A DNA stretch of 64,000 bases from Persicobacter sp. CCB-QB2 (GTDB lineage Bacteria; Bacteroidota; Bacteroidia; Cytophagales; Cyclobacteriaceae), in contig NZ_LBGV01000001.1 of NCBI RefSeq assembly GCF_001274635.1, forward strand, positions 186,001 through 250,000, in the 5' to 3' direction. Positions 43,570 through 51,164 of the stretch are shown piece after piece. The translations under genes and the position numbers were made by a program. How positions within the stretch are numbered: the first letter of the stretch is position 1; every line of letters begins with the position of its first letter. The notes beneath the pieces are model-generated. The model ran no database searches. It was not told where the DNA came from and saw only the letters and a program-made list of their open reading frames with translations.

Positions 43570-45645
43570 GTGATGAATTTTAAGAAATATCGTTTTTTAT
43601 TAGGAGTTTCTTTACTCCTCGGTTTTAGCAGTGCATTTGCTCAAACAGTAGATCCCAATAAGGAAACTGCTCGGCAATTATTGGAAATGGCGGAGGAGAT
43701 TAACAAAAGTACTGCCGTAAAAACTCAGGCTAGGGATATTTATGTGCAGGTGGTGGATTTTGATCCTGAAAATCAGCGTGCTTTGTTTATGGCCGGAAAG
43801 CTCTATCTGGAGACCGTAAACAAGGAACGTGCGGTGAAATACCTGAAGAAACTCTATGAATTAAATCCTGAATATCGCTTTGATATCCCTTTTATGATTG
43901 GGGAGGCGTATCAGTATGCCATGGATTTTGATAATGCTTTGCTTTATTACCGAAAGTATAAATCCAAGTATGAGAGTAAGGTGAATTACCGCGGGCAGGA
44001 TTTGGTGCCAATGGATTGGGTAGATCGCAAGATTTATGAGTGTGAAAACGGTAAAAAATTCATGGTGAATCCTTCTCACTGGACCATCGTGAATTTGGGG
44101 GAGAACATTAATTCCGACTCTTATGACTTTGCCCCGGTGTTTAATGAGGATGAAACCCTGATTATTTTTACTTCCCGTCGTCAGGATGGGAACCTGAATG
44201 AAAACGTGGATAAGGATAACTTTTATTTCGAAGATATTTATTATTCCAGAAAGGTAAACGGACAATGGGAACCGGCCAAAAATATTGGAACGAATGTCAA
44301 TACCCGCTTTCATGATTCTAACCTGGCTTTGTCAGCAGATGGTCAGACCTTGTTTATTTATCGTGATTCTAATGGGGGAGATATTTACTATTCCACCTAT
44401 AATGAGACGGAGGATGATTGGTCAGAGCCACTTCCGGTGGAAGGCCGTGTGAATACCTCCTTTTCTGAGAATTCTATATCGATTTCACCGGATGGTAATA
44501 CGCTTTTCTTTTCTTCTGATCGCCCGGGCGGTATGGGAGAACTGGATATCTATATGGCCACCAAGGATGATAAAGGGGTTTGGTCAAAGGTGAAAAACCT
44601 GGGAGAAACCATCAATACGCCTTATGACGATGATAGCCCATTTATTGATTATGATGGGAAAACGCTATATTTCTCCTCTAAAGGGCGAGATGGAATGGGT
44701 GGATTTGATATTTTTAAAACCGTTTATGATTCCGCAGCCTCAGAATGGAGTGAGCCTGTGAATTTGGGATACCCGATCAATACCCCGGATAATGATATTT
44801 ATTTTGTGTCTACAGCGGATGGTAAACGTGGGTATTACTCCTCCGTTCGGGAAGATGGAATGGGTTATACCGATATTTATATGGTTAAAATTCCGGATGA
44901 GTTTGATGAGCAGCAGCAATTACTTGCCGGAAAAGATATTGAAAAAGCAGAAGATGCGGCAGCACCGGATGTGATGTTGACCTCAGCAGAAACCGAAGAA
45001 GTAGTGGCGGTTATTCAGCCTGTTATTTTAGAGGTGAAGATTGTGGATCAGGGTAGTAAGGCGGCTATGGAGTCACGGGTAAATGTGCGAGAGGCTAATA
45101 CCGGAATGAGCTGGAGAGGAGTAAGGCAGGAAAATGGGGCTTACCGTTTTGAATTAAAGCCTACAGAGACCTCGAATTTTACTTTGTCTTCGGAAAAAGA
45201 TGGTTATGTATTCAAAAACCTGAAATTGAAATTACCGGTAGCGAACGATGAGGAGCAAATGGTGGAGCGCACCTTGGCCATGAGCAGGATTCAAACCGGA
45301 CAAAAGTCGATCTTGCGTAATGTTTATTTTGACTTTGGTTCCGCTAAGCTGAAGAAAGAATCTTTTTCAGAACTGAATAAGCTGGAGCGTATGCTTTCTG
45401 AAAACCCATCCATCAAGGTGGAGATTTCCGGACATACCGATGCGGTGGGTTCTGCAGGAAATAATATGAAGCTTTCTCAGAAACGTGCAGAAGCGGTAAT
45501 GAATTATTTGGAAGGAAAAGGAGTGGATGCTACCCGTATCACCGCCGTTGGTTATGGGGAGGAAAGACCACTGGCTTCCAATGATGATGAAGAGGAAGGA
45601 CGTGAATTGAACAGAAGAGTAGAGTTTGAAATTATTGAGAAATAG
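43570..45645 (+). CDS. PorE-like OmpA-family protein with TPR and PD40 repeats
   Basis: 691 residues with signal peptide (cleavage near SAFAQ; the second ATG at 43573 is an equally good start). Order: TPR-like helices (about 25-130), six or so PD40/WD40-like beta-propeller blades (160-440, each with ISPDGNTLFFSSDRPGGMGE-like sequence), a carboxypeptidase-regulatory-like beta domain (500-580), and a C-terminal OmpA peptidoglycan-binding domain (590-691, FDFGSAKL, ISGHTDAVG, NRRVEF). This is the architecture reported for PorE, which tethers the type IX secretion system to the wall, although no lipobox is seen here. porT, another type IX gene, lies 0.9 kb downstream. OmpA/PD40 proteins are numerous in this phylum, so the PorE role is an inference. 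Confidence 0.85.
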   Translation: MMNFKKYRFLLGVSLLLGFSSAFAQTVDPNKETARQLLEMAEEINKSTAVKTQARDIYVQVVDFDPENQRALFMAGKLYLETVNKERAVKYLKKLYELNPEYRFDIPFMIGEAYQYAMDFDNALLYYRKYKSKYESKVNYRGQDLVPMDWVDRKIYECENGKKFMVNPSHWTIVNLGENINSDSYDFAPVFNEDETLIIFTSRRQDGNLNENVDKDNFYFEDIYYSRKVNGQWEPAKNIGTNVNTRFHDSNLALSADGQTLFIYRDSNGGDIYYSTYNETEDDWSEPLPVEGRVNTSFSENSISISPDGNTLFFSSDRPGGMGELDIYMATKDDKGVWSKVKNLGETINTPYDDDSPFIDYDGKTLYFSSKGRDGMGGFDIFKTVYDSAASEWSEPVNLGYPINTPDNDIYFVSTADGKRGYYSSVREDGMGYTDIYMVKIPDEFDEQQQLLAGKDIEKAEDAAAPDVMLTSAETEEVVAVIQPVILEVKIVDQGSKAAMESRVNVREANTGMSWRGVRQENGAYRFELKPTETSNFTLSSEKDGYVFKNLKLKLPVANDEEQMVERTLAMSRIQTGQKSILRNVYFDFGSAKLKKESFSELNKLERMLSENPSIKVEISGHTDAVGSAGNNMKLSQKRAEAVMNYLEGKGVDATRITAVGYGEERPLASNDDEEEGRELNRRVEFEIIEK

Positions 45646-45669
45646 TTCAGAAATATATGATATTGTCGT

Positions 45670-45699
45670 AGAGGTGGGGAAACTCGCCTCTTTTTTTTT
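45670..45699 (+). terminator. Terminator after the PorE-like gene
   Basis: AGAGGTG pairs with CGCCTCT (one G-U), loop GGGAAACT, then nine T. Confidence 0.85.
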
Positions 45700-45726
45700 G
45701 CGGCAAAGGAATTCGTATTACCTTTG
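45697..45726 (+). promoter_or_regulatory. Promoter of the ubiE-porT operon
   Basis: TTTG (45697-45700), 18 bases, TACCTTTG (45719-45726). The -33 element overlaps the T tract of the preceding terminator. Predicted start near 45733. Confidence 0.65.
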
Positions 45727-45740
45727 TAGCATAAATTTCA

Positions 45741-45815
45741 CATGAGCCAGATCATTATTGTCGGTGACTTTGAGGGAAATCGGGTCTACGAAAGGTTAGC
45801 TAGATGTGATAATTA
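45741..45815 (+). CDS. Possible 24-residue leader peptide upstream of ubiE
   Basis: A short frame starts within about 8 bases of the predicted transcription start and reads MSQIIIVGDFEGNRVYERLA plus four residues, ending 14 bases before the ubiE ATG. The composition is protein-like, and its position at the very start of the transcript would allow translational coupling. It may equally be chance or the remnant of a longer gene. No homologue is recognised. Confidence 0.35.
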
Positions 45816-45829
45816 AAAATGACATTTTG

Positions 45830-46552
45830 ATGAAAGTAGTTCCATATAAAGATCAGCAAGAAGGGAAAAAGGCGCAGGTGCGTGATATGTTCAATAATAT
45901 TTCCAAGAAATACGATTTATTGAACCATGTTTTAAGCCTTGGGGTTGATATTTACTGGCGTAAGCGTGCGGTAAAGATTTTGAAAAAATATCAACCGGAA
46001 TTGATCTTGGATATTGCTACCGGCACGGGAGACTTCGCCATTGAGGCCCTTGCAGCCAATCCAAAGAAAGTGATTGGGGTAGATATTTCCGAAGGGATGT
46101 TGGAAATCGGAAAAGAGAAGATCAAAGCCAAAGGATTGGAGGATCGTATAGAAATGCGATTAGGAGATTCTGAGGGATTACTTTTTGAAGATAATTATTT
46201 CGATGCCGTGATCGTATCATTTGGTGTTCGGAATTATGAAAATCTGGAGAAAGGTTTGGCAGATATGTGTCGTGTGTTGAAGCCTGGTGGAAGGTTGGTG
46301 ATCATTGAATTCTCAAAACCTAAGATTTTCCCTTTTAAACAAATTTACAACGCCTACTTTCGCTTTGTATTACCTGCTGTTGGAAGAATCATTTCAAAAG
46401 ATCAGTCCGCTTATACCTATTTGCCGGAATCTGTAAATGCTTTCCCCGATGGTGAAAAATTCACAAAGATATTGGATAAGGTGGGTTATAAAGAGACAGA
46501 ATGTATTCCACTAACCTTTGGCATAAGCTCCATTTATACCGCTACCAAATAA
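45830..46552 (+). CDS. ubiE: Demethylmenaquinone methyltransferase
   Basis: 240 residues from the ATG at 45830. A GTG 24 bases earlier is possible but adds residues not typical of the family. It methylates demethylmenaquinone to menaquinone (also called menG), using SAM, at the inner membrane face. Motifs: VRDMFNNISKKYDLLNHVLSLGVDIYWR (UbiE N-terminal signature region), DIATGTGDFA (SAM loop), VSFGVRNYE, CRVLKPGGRLVIIEFSKP, and the C-terminal AYTYLPESVNAFPDG. The next gene, porT, begins inside its last 52 bases in another frame. This gene order is common in Bacteroidota. Confidence 0.95.
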   Translation: MKVVPYKDQQEGKKAQVRDMFNNISKKYDLLNHVLSLGVDIYWRKRAVKILKKYQPELILDIATGTGDFAIEALAANPKKVIGVDISEGMLEIGKEKIKAKGLEDRIEMRLGDSEGLLFEDNYFDAVIVSFGVRNYENLEKGLADMCRVLKPGGRLVIIEFSKPKIFPFKQIYNAYFRFVLPAVGRIISKDQSAYTYLPESVNAFPDGEKFTKILDKVGYKETECIPLTFGISSIYTATK

Positions 46553-47289
46553 TATTTGTATTAGCGTTCTTCTTGCCTTTAAGTACTGTCCTGGCACAGG
46601 CCGGGCCTAAGATCAATCTGCCCTATGTGGATCAGAAAAAGATTCACTACGGTTTTTTTGTGTCTACAGGGCTTTCAGGTTTTAAGCAAACCTATTCTCA
46701 GGCTTATTTCGATCGAATAGGTTTTGATCCGAATAATAACCCTGTGGATTTAGAAGGGGTTTTATCCATTCAGACCGAACGTCAGCTCTCCTTAGGGGTG
46801 GGTTTTATAGGAAACCTAAAGTTGGCCGAGGCTTTGGATGTGCGGGTGACCCCAAAGGCTGGTTTTTACACTTATCGTTTGACTTACCAGTTTAGTGATT
46901 CGGTATCTATCGGGCCTCCGGGGAATGGTGATTTCAGAGCAGAGCAGGATAATATTGAAAACGTAAGGTTCGAGATGCCAATTCTGCTAAAATTGAAGTC
47001 TCAGCGAAGAGGGAACATTCGTGCTTATTTTATCGGAGGGATTAATCCATCCGTAGAAGTGACCGGTAGGCGAGAAAAAGAAATTGCCTTCGAAATGGCC
47101 GGTTTTGACCTGGCACTGGAATGGGGTTTCGGCTTTGATCTGTATTATCCGCTTTTCCGTTTCTCTCCCGAAATTCGTTTTTCCCATGGCCTCATGAATA
47201 TGAAGGGAACCAATGCCAATAGGCCTATCGCAGTGGCAGTAGATCGGCTGACCACCAATAGTGTGACATTGTATTTCAACTTTCAATAA
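46501..47289 (+). CDS. porT: PorT-like outer-membrane beta-barrel of type IX secretion
   Basis: 262 residues. The ATG at 46501 is the only start codon before the signal-like segment (YQIIFVLAFFLPLSTVLAQ), so a 52-base overlap with ubiE is forced unless the signal is read differently. The mature part is an eight-stranded barrel pattern, with IHYGFFVSTGLSGFKQTYS at the front and a final aromatic-ending strand (SVTLYFNFQ). The size, the position right after ubiE and the conserved DQKKIHYGF segment fit PorT, which helps assemble the type IX system that exports proteins and supports gliding in this phylum. Confidence 0.87.
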   Translation: MYSTNLWHKLHLYRYQIIFVLAFFLPLSTVLAQAGPKINLPYVDQKKIHYGFFVSTGLSGFKQTYSQAYFDRIGFDPNNNPVDLEGVLSIQTERQLSLGVGFIGNLKLAEALDVRVTPKAGFYTYRLTYQFSDSVSIGPPGNGDFRAEQDNIENVRFEMPILLKLKSQRRGNIRAYFIGGINPSVEVTGRREKEIAFEMAGFDLALEWGFGFDLYYPLFRFSPEIRFSHGLMNMKGTNANRPIAVAVDRLTTNSVTLYFNFQ

Positions 47290-47296
47290 AAATATG

Positions 47297-47320
47297 AACC
47301 TCCTTTTGGAGGTTTTTTTA
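47297..47320 (+). terminator. Terminator after porT
   Basis: AACCTCC, loop TTTT, GGAGGTT, then T. It begins 8 bases past the stop. Confidence 0.9.
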
Positions 47321-47406
47321 TATCCGGGGTGCAGATTTTTTGGGAGGTATTGAAGTATGAATAAGGCCAAATTTGCTAAAATAAATCCGTTTTGGTTGGT
47401 AGCCGT

Positions 47407-47629
47407 TTAATCCCGGCTTGTACAACGATGGATTTAACAGGCCTACTTAAGCAAACTATTAACACTGCCTACTCATTATATTTTCCGATTAACAATGGGT
47501 CACATTGTGGTAACTTTGCTTTCTCATCAATCTTTAGCTTCGTTGGAAAAAGCTTGAAATTGGATGAATTCCTTCATTTTTTTCGCCTTGCAGTTAAAAG
47601 AGACTTTAAATATGAATACTCGGGCTTGA
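47407..47629 (+). mobile_element. 222-bp MITE-like element, copy 13 (diverged)
   Basis: About 223 bp between TTAA-like ends (TTTAATCCCGG on the left, TGAATACTCGGGCTTGA on the right). Several conserved blocks are recognisable: TTTGCTTTCTC, CTTCGTTGGAAAAAGC, TTGAAATTGG, GAATTCCTTCATTTTTTTCGCC, AGAGACTTTAAA. The central palindrome is altered. It lies between the porT terminator and a small outer-membrane protein gene. Confidence 0.65.
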
Positions 47630-47792
47630 TGCAATTTATAAAGCGGCTTGCTTTAATGGCATTTATGAAAAAGGGAAAAAGCGCGAAAGGAGATTGGTGA
47701 ACTTTATTAGCAAATAATAGTCTTTCATTTAATTGAAAAGGATTGGAGTATCTCTTTTTGGAAAAGGTGATGCCCCTAACCATTTGACAGAT

Positions 47793-48386
47793 ATGATGAA
47801 AGCAATTTTTCTACTTGTGATGTTTACTGGTGTCTTCTTGTCAACTTTACTCTATGGGCAAGCTGAGCAAGAAGGGCAAAGTCATCCTCATGAAGCAAAG
47901 GGAAGTGGACATGTGCACGGTCGACATGCAATAAATTTTTATACAGGTTTTACTTTTATTCCACCTAAGCATTATGCTCATATTGATGTGCTGGGATTGA
48001 GGAATACCGGTAATTGGGTGCCTACCCTTGGCTTAGATTATGTCTATAAAATAAATCATCGCTGGAGCCTGGGCTTGATGGCCGATGTTGAATTGGATCG
48101 GTACACCATGTTGACCCTGTCAGAACAGTGGATTGTACGTGAAAATGTGGTGGTGTTGGCGGCGGTAGCTAAGTTTGAGTTGCTGAAAGGTTTTAGTGTA
48201 TTTGCCGGGCCGGGTTATGAACAGATGTTTGCTGAGGGAGGCGAAGATTTTTGGCTGGTGAAGGTGGGTTTGGAGTATGAAATTCGGATGGAGAAGGGCT
48301 GGCAATTGGCTCCCTCCATTATTTATGATTACAAAGATGTATATCAGACCATTTCCTATGGATTTGCGGTGGGCAAAAGGTTTTAA
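47793..48386 (+). CDS. Hypothetical outer-membrane beta-barrel protein
   Basis: 197 residues from the ATG pair at 47793. The frame is open from 47733, but the signal peptide (MMKAIFLLVMFTGVFLSTLLYGQ) starts here. Right after the cleavage site comes a His-rich stretch (HPHEAKGSGHVHGRH), which could bind metal ions. The rest alternates polar and hydrophobic residues in roughly eight strands and ends in a basic-aromatic strand (SYGFAVGKRF), as for small barrels. No specific family is recognised. It stands alone, 270 bp before mreB. Confidence 0.7.
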   Translation: MMKAIFLLVMFTGVFLSTLLYGQAEQEGQSHPHEAKGSGHVHGRHAINFYTGFTFIPPKHYAHIDVLGLRNTGNWVPTLGLDYVYKINHRWSLGLMADVELDRYTMLTLSEQWIVRENVVVLAAVAKFELLKGFSVFAGPGYEQMFAEGGEDFWLVKVGLEYEIRMEKGWQLAPSIIYDYKDVYQTISYGFAVGKRF

Positions 48387-48656
48387 ATTAGATACTAAGC
48401 ATTGAATTTGTCGTTTGGTATTATTAATTATTTTTTAATAGATAAAATCGTTACAAATAGCTTTTGATTATGCTCGGTATTTTGGAACTTTGAACAAATT
48501 GGTGATTATCTCATCCTTTATGCTCAGGCTTCGGCCCAAAGCTGGAGAGTGAGGTGAAAACTGAATAAAAATTCAACTTATACATGAATAGCTGAGCTAA
48601 TTTGTATATTTTGTGAATTGGTAGGGAATATAAATTAATTCGTTTTTACAAGGAGC

Positions 48657-49682
48657 ATGGGCTTTTTTGACTTTTTAACAAGTGATATTGCAATCGACCT
48701 TGGAACTGCCAACACGCTTATTATTCATAAAGATAAAATTGTTGTTGACGAGCCGTCAATAATTGCCATTGATCGTTTAACCAATAAGGTTTTGGCGATC
48801 GGGCATGAGGCGATGCAAATGCACGAAAAAACGCATGAGTCAATTAAAACAATTCGTCCGTTGAAGGATGGGGTGATTGCAGATTTCCACGCGGCGGAGC
48901 AGATGATTCGCGGAATGATTAAAATGATTGACACCAGAAATCGTTTCATTCCGACATCTCATAGAATGGTGATTTGTATACCTTCCGGTATAACTGAGGT
49001 AGAGAAACGTGCGGTAAGAGATTCTGCTGAGCATGCGGGAGCAAAGGAAGTTTATTTAATTCATGAGCCTATTGCAGCTGCCCTTGGTATTGGTATTGAT
49101 ATCGAACAGCCGGTAGGATCTATGGTCGTGGATATTGGAGGAGGTACCACCGAAATTGCGGTAATCGCCCTTTCTGGTATTGTTTGTGATCAGTCCATTC
49201 GAGTAGCCGGAGATACTTTTAACCGTGATATTCTGGACTATATGCGTCGTCAGCACAATCTTTTGATTGGTGAGCGTTCTGCAGAAAAGGTAAAAGTGGC
49301 CGTCGGGTCTGCTTTAACGGAATTGGATGAGCCACCGGAAGAATATCAAATTCGTGGACGAGATTTGATGACCGGTATTCCAAAAGTGGTGACCATTTCT
49401 TATTCCGAGATTGCTTTTGCTATTGATAAATCTGTTTCTAAAATTGAAGAAGCGGTATTAAAAGCATTGGAAATTGCTCCACCGGAATTGTCTGCAGATA
49501 TCTATGATAATGGTATTCACCTGACAGGAGGTGGTGCTTTATTGAGAGGATTGGACAAGCGTTTGGCTTTGAAAACCAAATTGCCTATCCACGTGGCAGA
49601 TGATCCATTAAGAGCAGTGGTTCGCGGTACGGGTAAGTCTCTGAAAAATATGGAAAACAACCGTGCCGTGTTGATGACTTGA
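48657..49682 (+). CDS. mreB: Rod-shape-determining actin homologue MreB
   Basis: 341 residues. The actin-fold nucleotide site is intact: phosphate-1 IDLGTANT, connect-1 and phosphate-2 MVVDIGGGTTEIAVIAL, adenosine motif LTGGGALLRGLD. The ATG follows a good AGGAG six bases upstream. MreB filaments on the inner membrane guide the elongasome. It leads the cluster mreB-mreC-mreD-mrdA-rodA. Confidence 0.97.
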   Translation: MGFFDFLTSDIAIDLGTANTLIIHKDKIVVDEPSIIAIDRLTNKVLAIGHEAMQMHEKTHESIKTIRPLKDGVIADFHAAEQMIRGMIKMIDTRNRFIPTSHRMVICIPSGITEVEKRAVRDSAEHAGAKEVYLIHEPIAAALGIGIDIEQPVGSMVVDIGGGTTEIAVIALSGIVCDQSIRVAGDTFNRDILDYMRRQHNLLIGERSAEKVKVAVGSALTELDEPPEEYQIRGRDLMTGIPKVVTISYSEIAFAIDKSVSKIEEAVLKALEIAPPELSADIYDNGIHLTGGGALLRGLDKRLALKTKLPIHVADDPLRAVVRGTGKSLKNMENNRAVLMT

Positions 49683-49731
49683 TAATTTAATAATGGAAAA
49701 CCGTCAAACAGTTTTTCGTGAAAAATTTTAT

Positions 49732-49780
49732 AATTCAACATTTGGTGGCATTCGCCCGGCCGGATGTTGAATTTTCTTTT
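49732..49780 (+). terminator. Hairpin between mreB and mreC (attenuator or partial terminator)
   Basis: AATTCAACAT pairs perfectly with ATGTTGAATT around a 22-base GC-rich loop and is followed by TTCTTTTT. Lying inside the cluster, it could reduce transcription into mreC and set a higher MreB level. Confidence 0.6.
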
Positions 49781-49809
49781 TAGGGAGATATTTGGAATTT
49801 GCAAAATAG

Positions 49810-50646
49810 ATGCGGGAACTCTTTTTCTTTATTTACCGCTTTCGCGGCTTGATGCTGTTTTTGATTTTGGAAATGATTTGCTTTTGGCTGATTGTGACCA
49901 AAAATTCTTACCAAAGTATAGCTTTTTTTCATAGCTCTAATCGGGCTATTGGTGCCTTATATCAGAACAAAACCAAGGTCAATAATTATTTTGAACTCAG
50001 CCGAATCAATGAGGAGTTGGTCAAAGAGAATGCGGCATTACGTGCAGCTCTGAAGGTGAGTGAAGCTTCTGATTATTATTGGACACATGAATTTTCAGCG
50101 GATGAAGCTCGTCTGAAGCAATTTTCTTTCACGCCGGTACGGGTGGTGAATAATTCGATCAGTGAGTACCATAATTATATTACTATTGATAAAGGTTCGC
50201 TGGATGGAATAAAACCCAATGAGGGGGTGATTGGCCCCTATGGGGTAATTGGAAAAGTGAAATCTGTTTCTCCCCATTATGCCACTGTGATCTCTCTCCT
50301 TAATAATAAGTTTTTGGTTTCGGCCAAAGCGTACCCTTCCAATGTGCTTTGTTCGGTGAACTGGTCCGGAGAGGATTTTCAGTTTGCCGACCTGAACTAT
50401 GTGCCGCGACATGTGGAGATGCATGTAGGGGATACCGTTCGAACGTCCGGCTATGACGGGATATTTCCGGCCGGTACGATGATCGGAACCGTGGAAGAGT
50501 TTGAATTGACGGATCAGGATATTTTTTATAATATCAAGGTGAGGTTATCTACCGATTTTTCTTCCCTATCCTACCTTTATGTAGTGGAGAATAATCTGGA
50601 AGAGGAGCAGTTAGAAGTTGAGCGTTTAACCGAGGAGAAAAAATGA
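49810..50646 (+). CDS. mreC: Rod-shape-determining protein MreC
   Basis: 278 residues. One N-terminal membrane helix (about 10-30), a coiled coil (ELSRINEELVKENAALRAAL), then the two beta-barrel lobes with the family motifs VVNNSISEYHNYITIDKGSLDGI and GPYGVIGKV, SGYDGIFPAG. It links the cytoplasmic MreB filaments to wall enzymes in the periplasm. Its stop overlaps the mreD start by four bases (ATGA), so translation is coupled. Confidence 0.95.
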   Translation: MRELFFFIYRFRGLMLFLILEMICFWLIVTKNSYQSIAFFHSSNRAIGALYQNKTKVNNYFELSRINEELVKENAALRAALKVSEASDYYWTHEFSADEARLKQFSFTPVRVVNNSISEYHNYITIDKGSLDGIKPNEGVIGPYGVIGKVKSVSPHYATVISLLNNKFLVSAKAYPSNVLCSVNWSGEDFQFADLNYVPRHVEMHVGDTVRTSGYDGIFPAGTMIGTVEEFELTDQDIFYNIKVRLSTDFSSLSYLYVVENNLEEEQLEVERLTEEKK

Positions 50647-51164
50647 AAAACAGCACTATTTTACGAATTGTACATTTCGTAATCTTTCTATTACTTCAAG
50701 TGTTGATTTTGAAGAATATTGCCCTTTTCGGCTTTGGTTTTATTTTTCTCTATATCGCAGTTTTGTTGTTTCTGCCTGCGGACATGGAGAAATCCACCCT
50801 ATTGCTGCTGGGCTTTGTGTTAGGGATAATGGTCGATTGGTTTTATGATACCCTGGGGGTACATGCTGCCGCATCGGTGCTTATCATGTATTTGCGACCG
50901 AAATGGATGCAGCTGATCACGCCCAAGGGAGGATATGATGCGGGCGTAAACCCGATGTTGTCAGATTATGGTTTCAACTGGTTTGCGCTGTATGCACTGC
51001 CCTTAATTCTGATTCACCATTTCACCTTATTTGTAATTCAGTCCGGAGGTTTTGATCGCTTAATGAGTATTTTGGCCAAGACCTCTTTTAGTGGGGTACT
51101 GACATTTGTGTTAATGGTGTTAGTGCAGTTGTTATTTTATACCAAACAACGGAGGGTGATATGA
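50643..51164 (+). CDS. mreD: Rod-shape-determining protein MreD
   Basis: 173 residues, five or six membrane helices, as in the MreD family (short, very hydrophobic, poorly conserved). It overlaps mreC by four bases at its start and mrdA by four bases at its end. It is a membrane partner of MreC in the elongasome. Identity rests on size, topology and position as much as on sequence. Confidence 0.88.
   Translation: MKNSTILRIVHFVIFLLLQVLILKNIALFGFGFIFLYIAVLLFLPADMEKSTLLLLGFVLGIMVDWFYDTLGVHAAASVLIMYLRPKWMQLITPKGGYDAGVNPMLSDYGFNWFALYALPLILIHHFTLFVIQSGGFDRLMSILAKTSFSGVLTFVLMVLVQLLFYTKQRRVI

Noticed and set aside
47392..47700. A 102-codon frame over MITE copy 13
   Set aside because: It follows the element sequence, has no signal or domain and has no counterpart in other copies.
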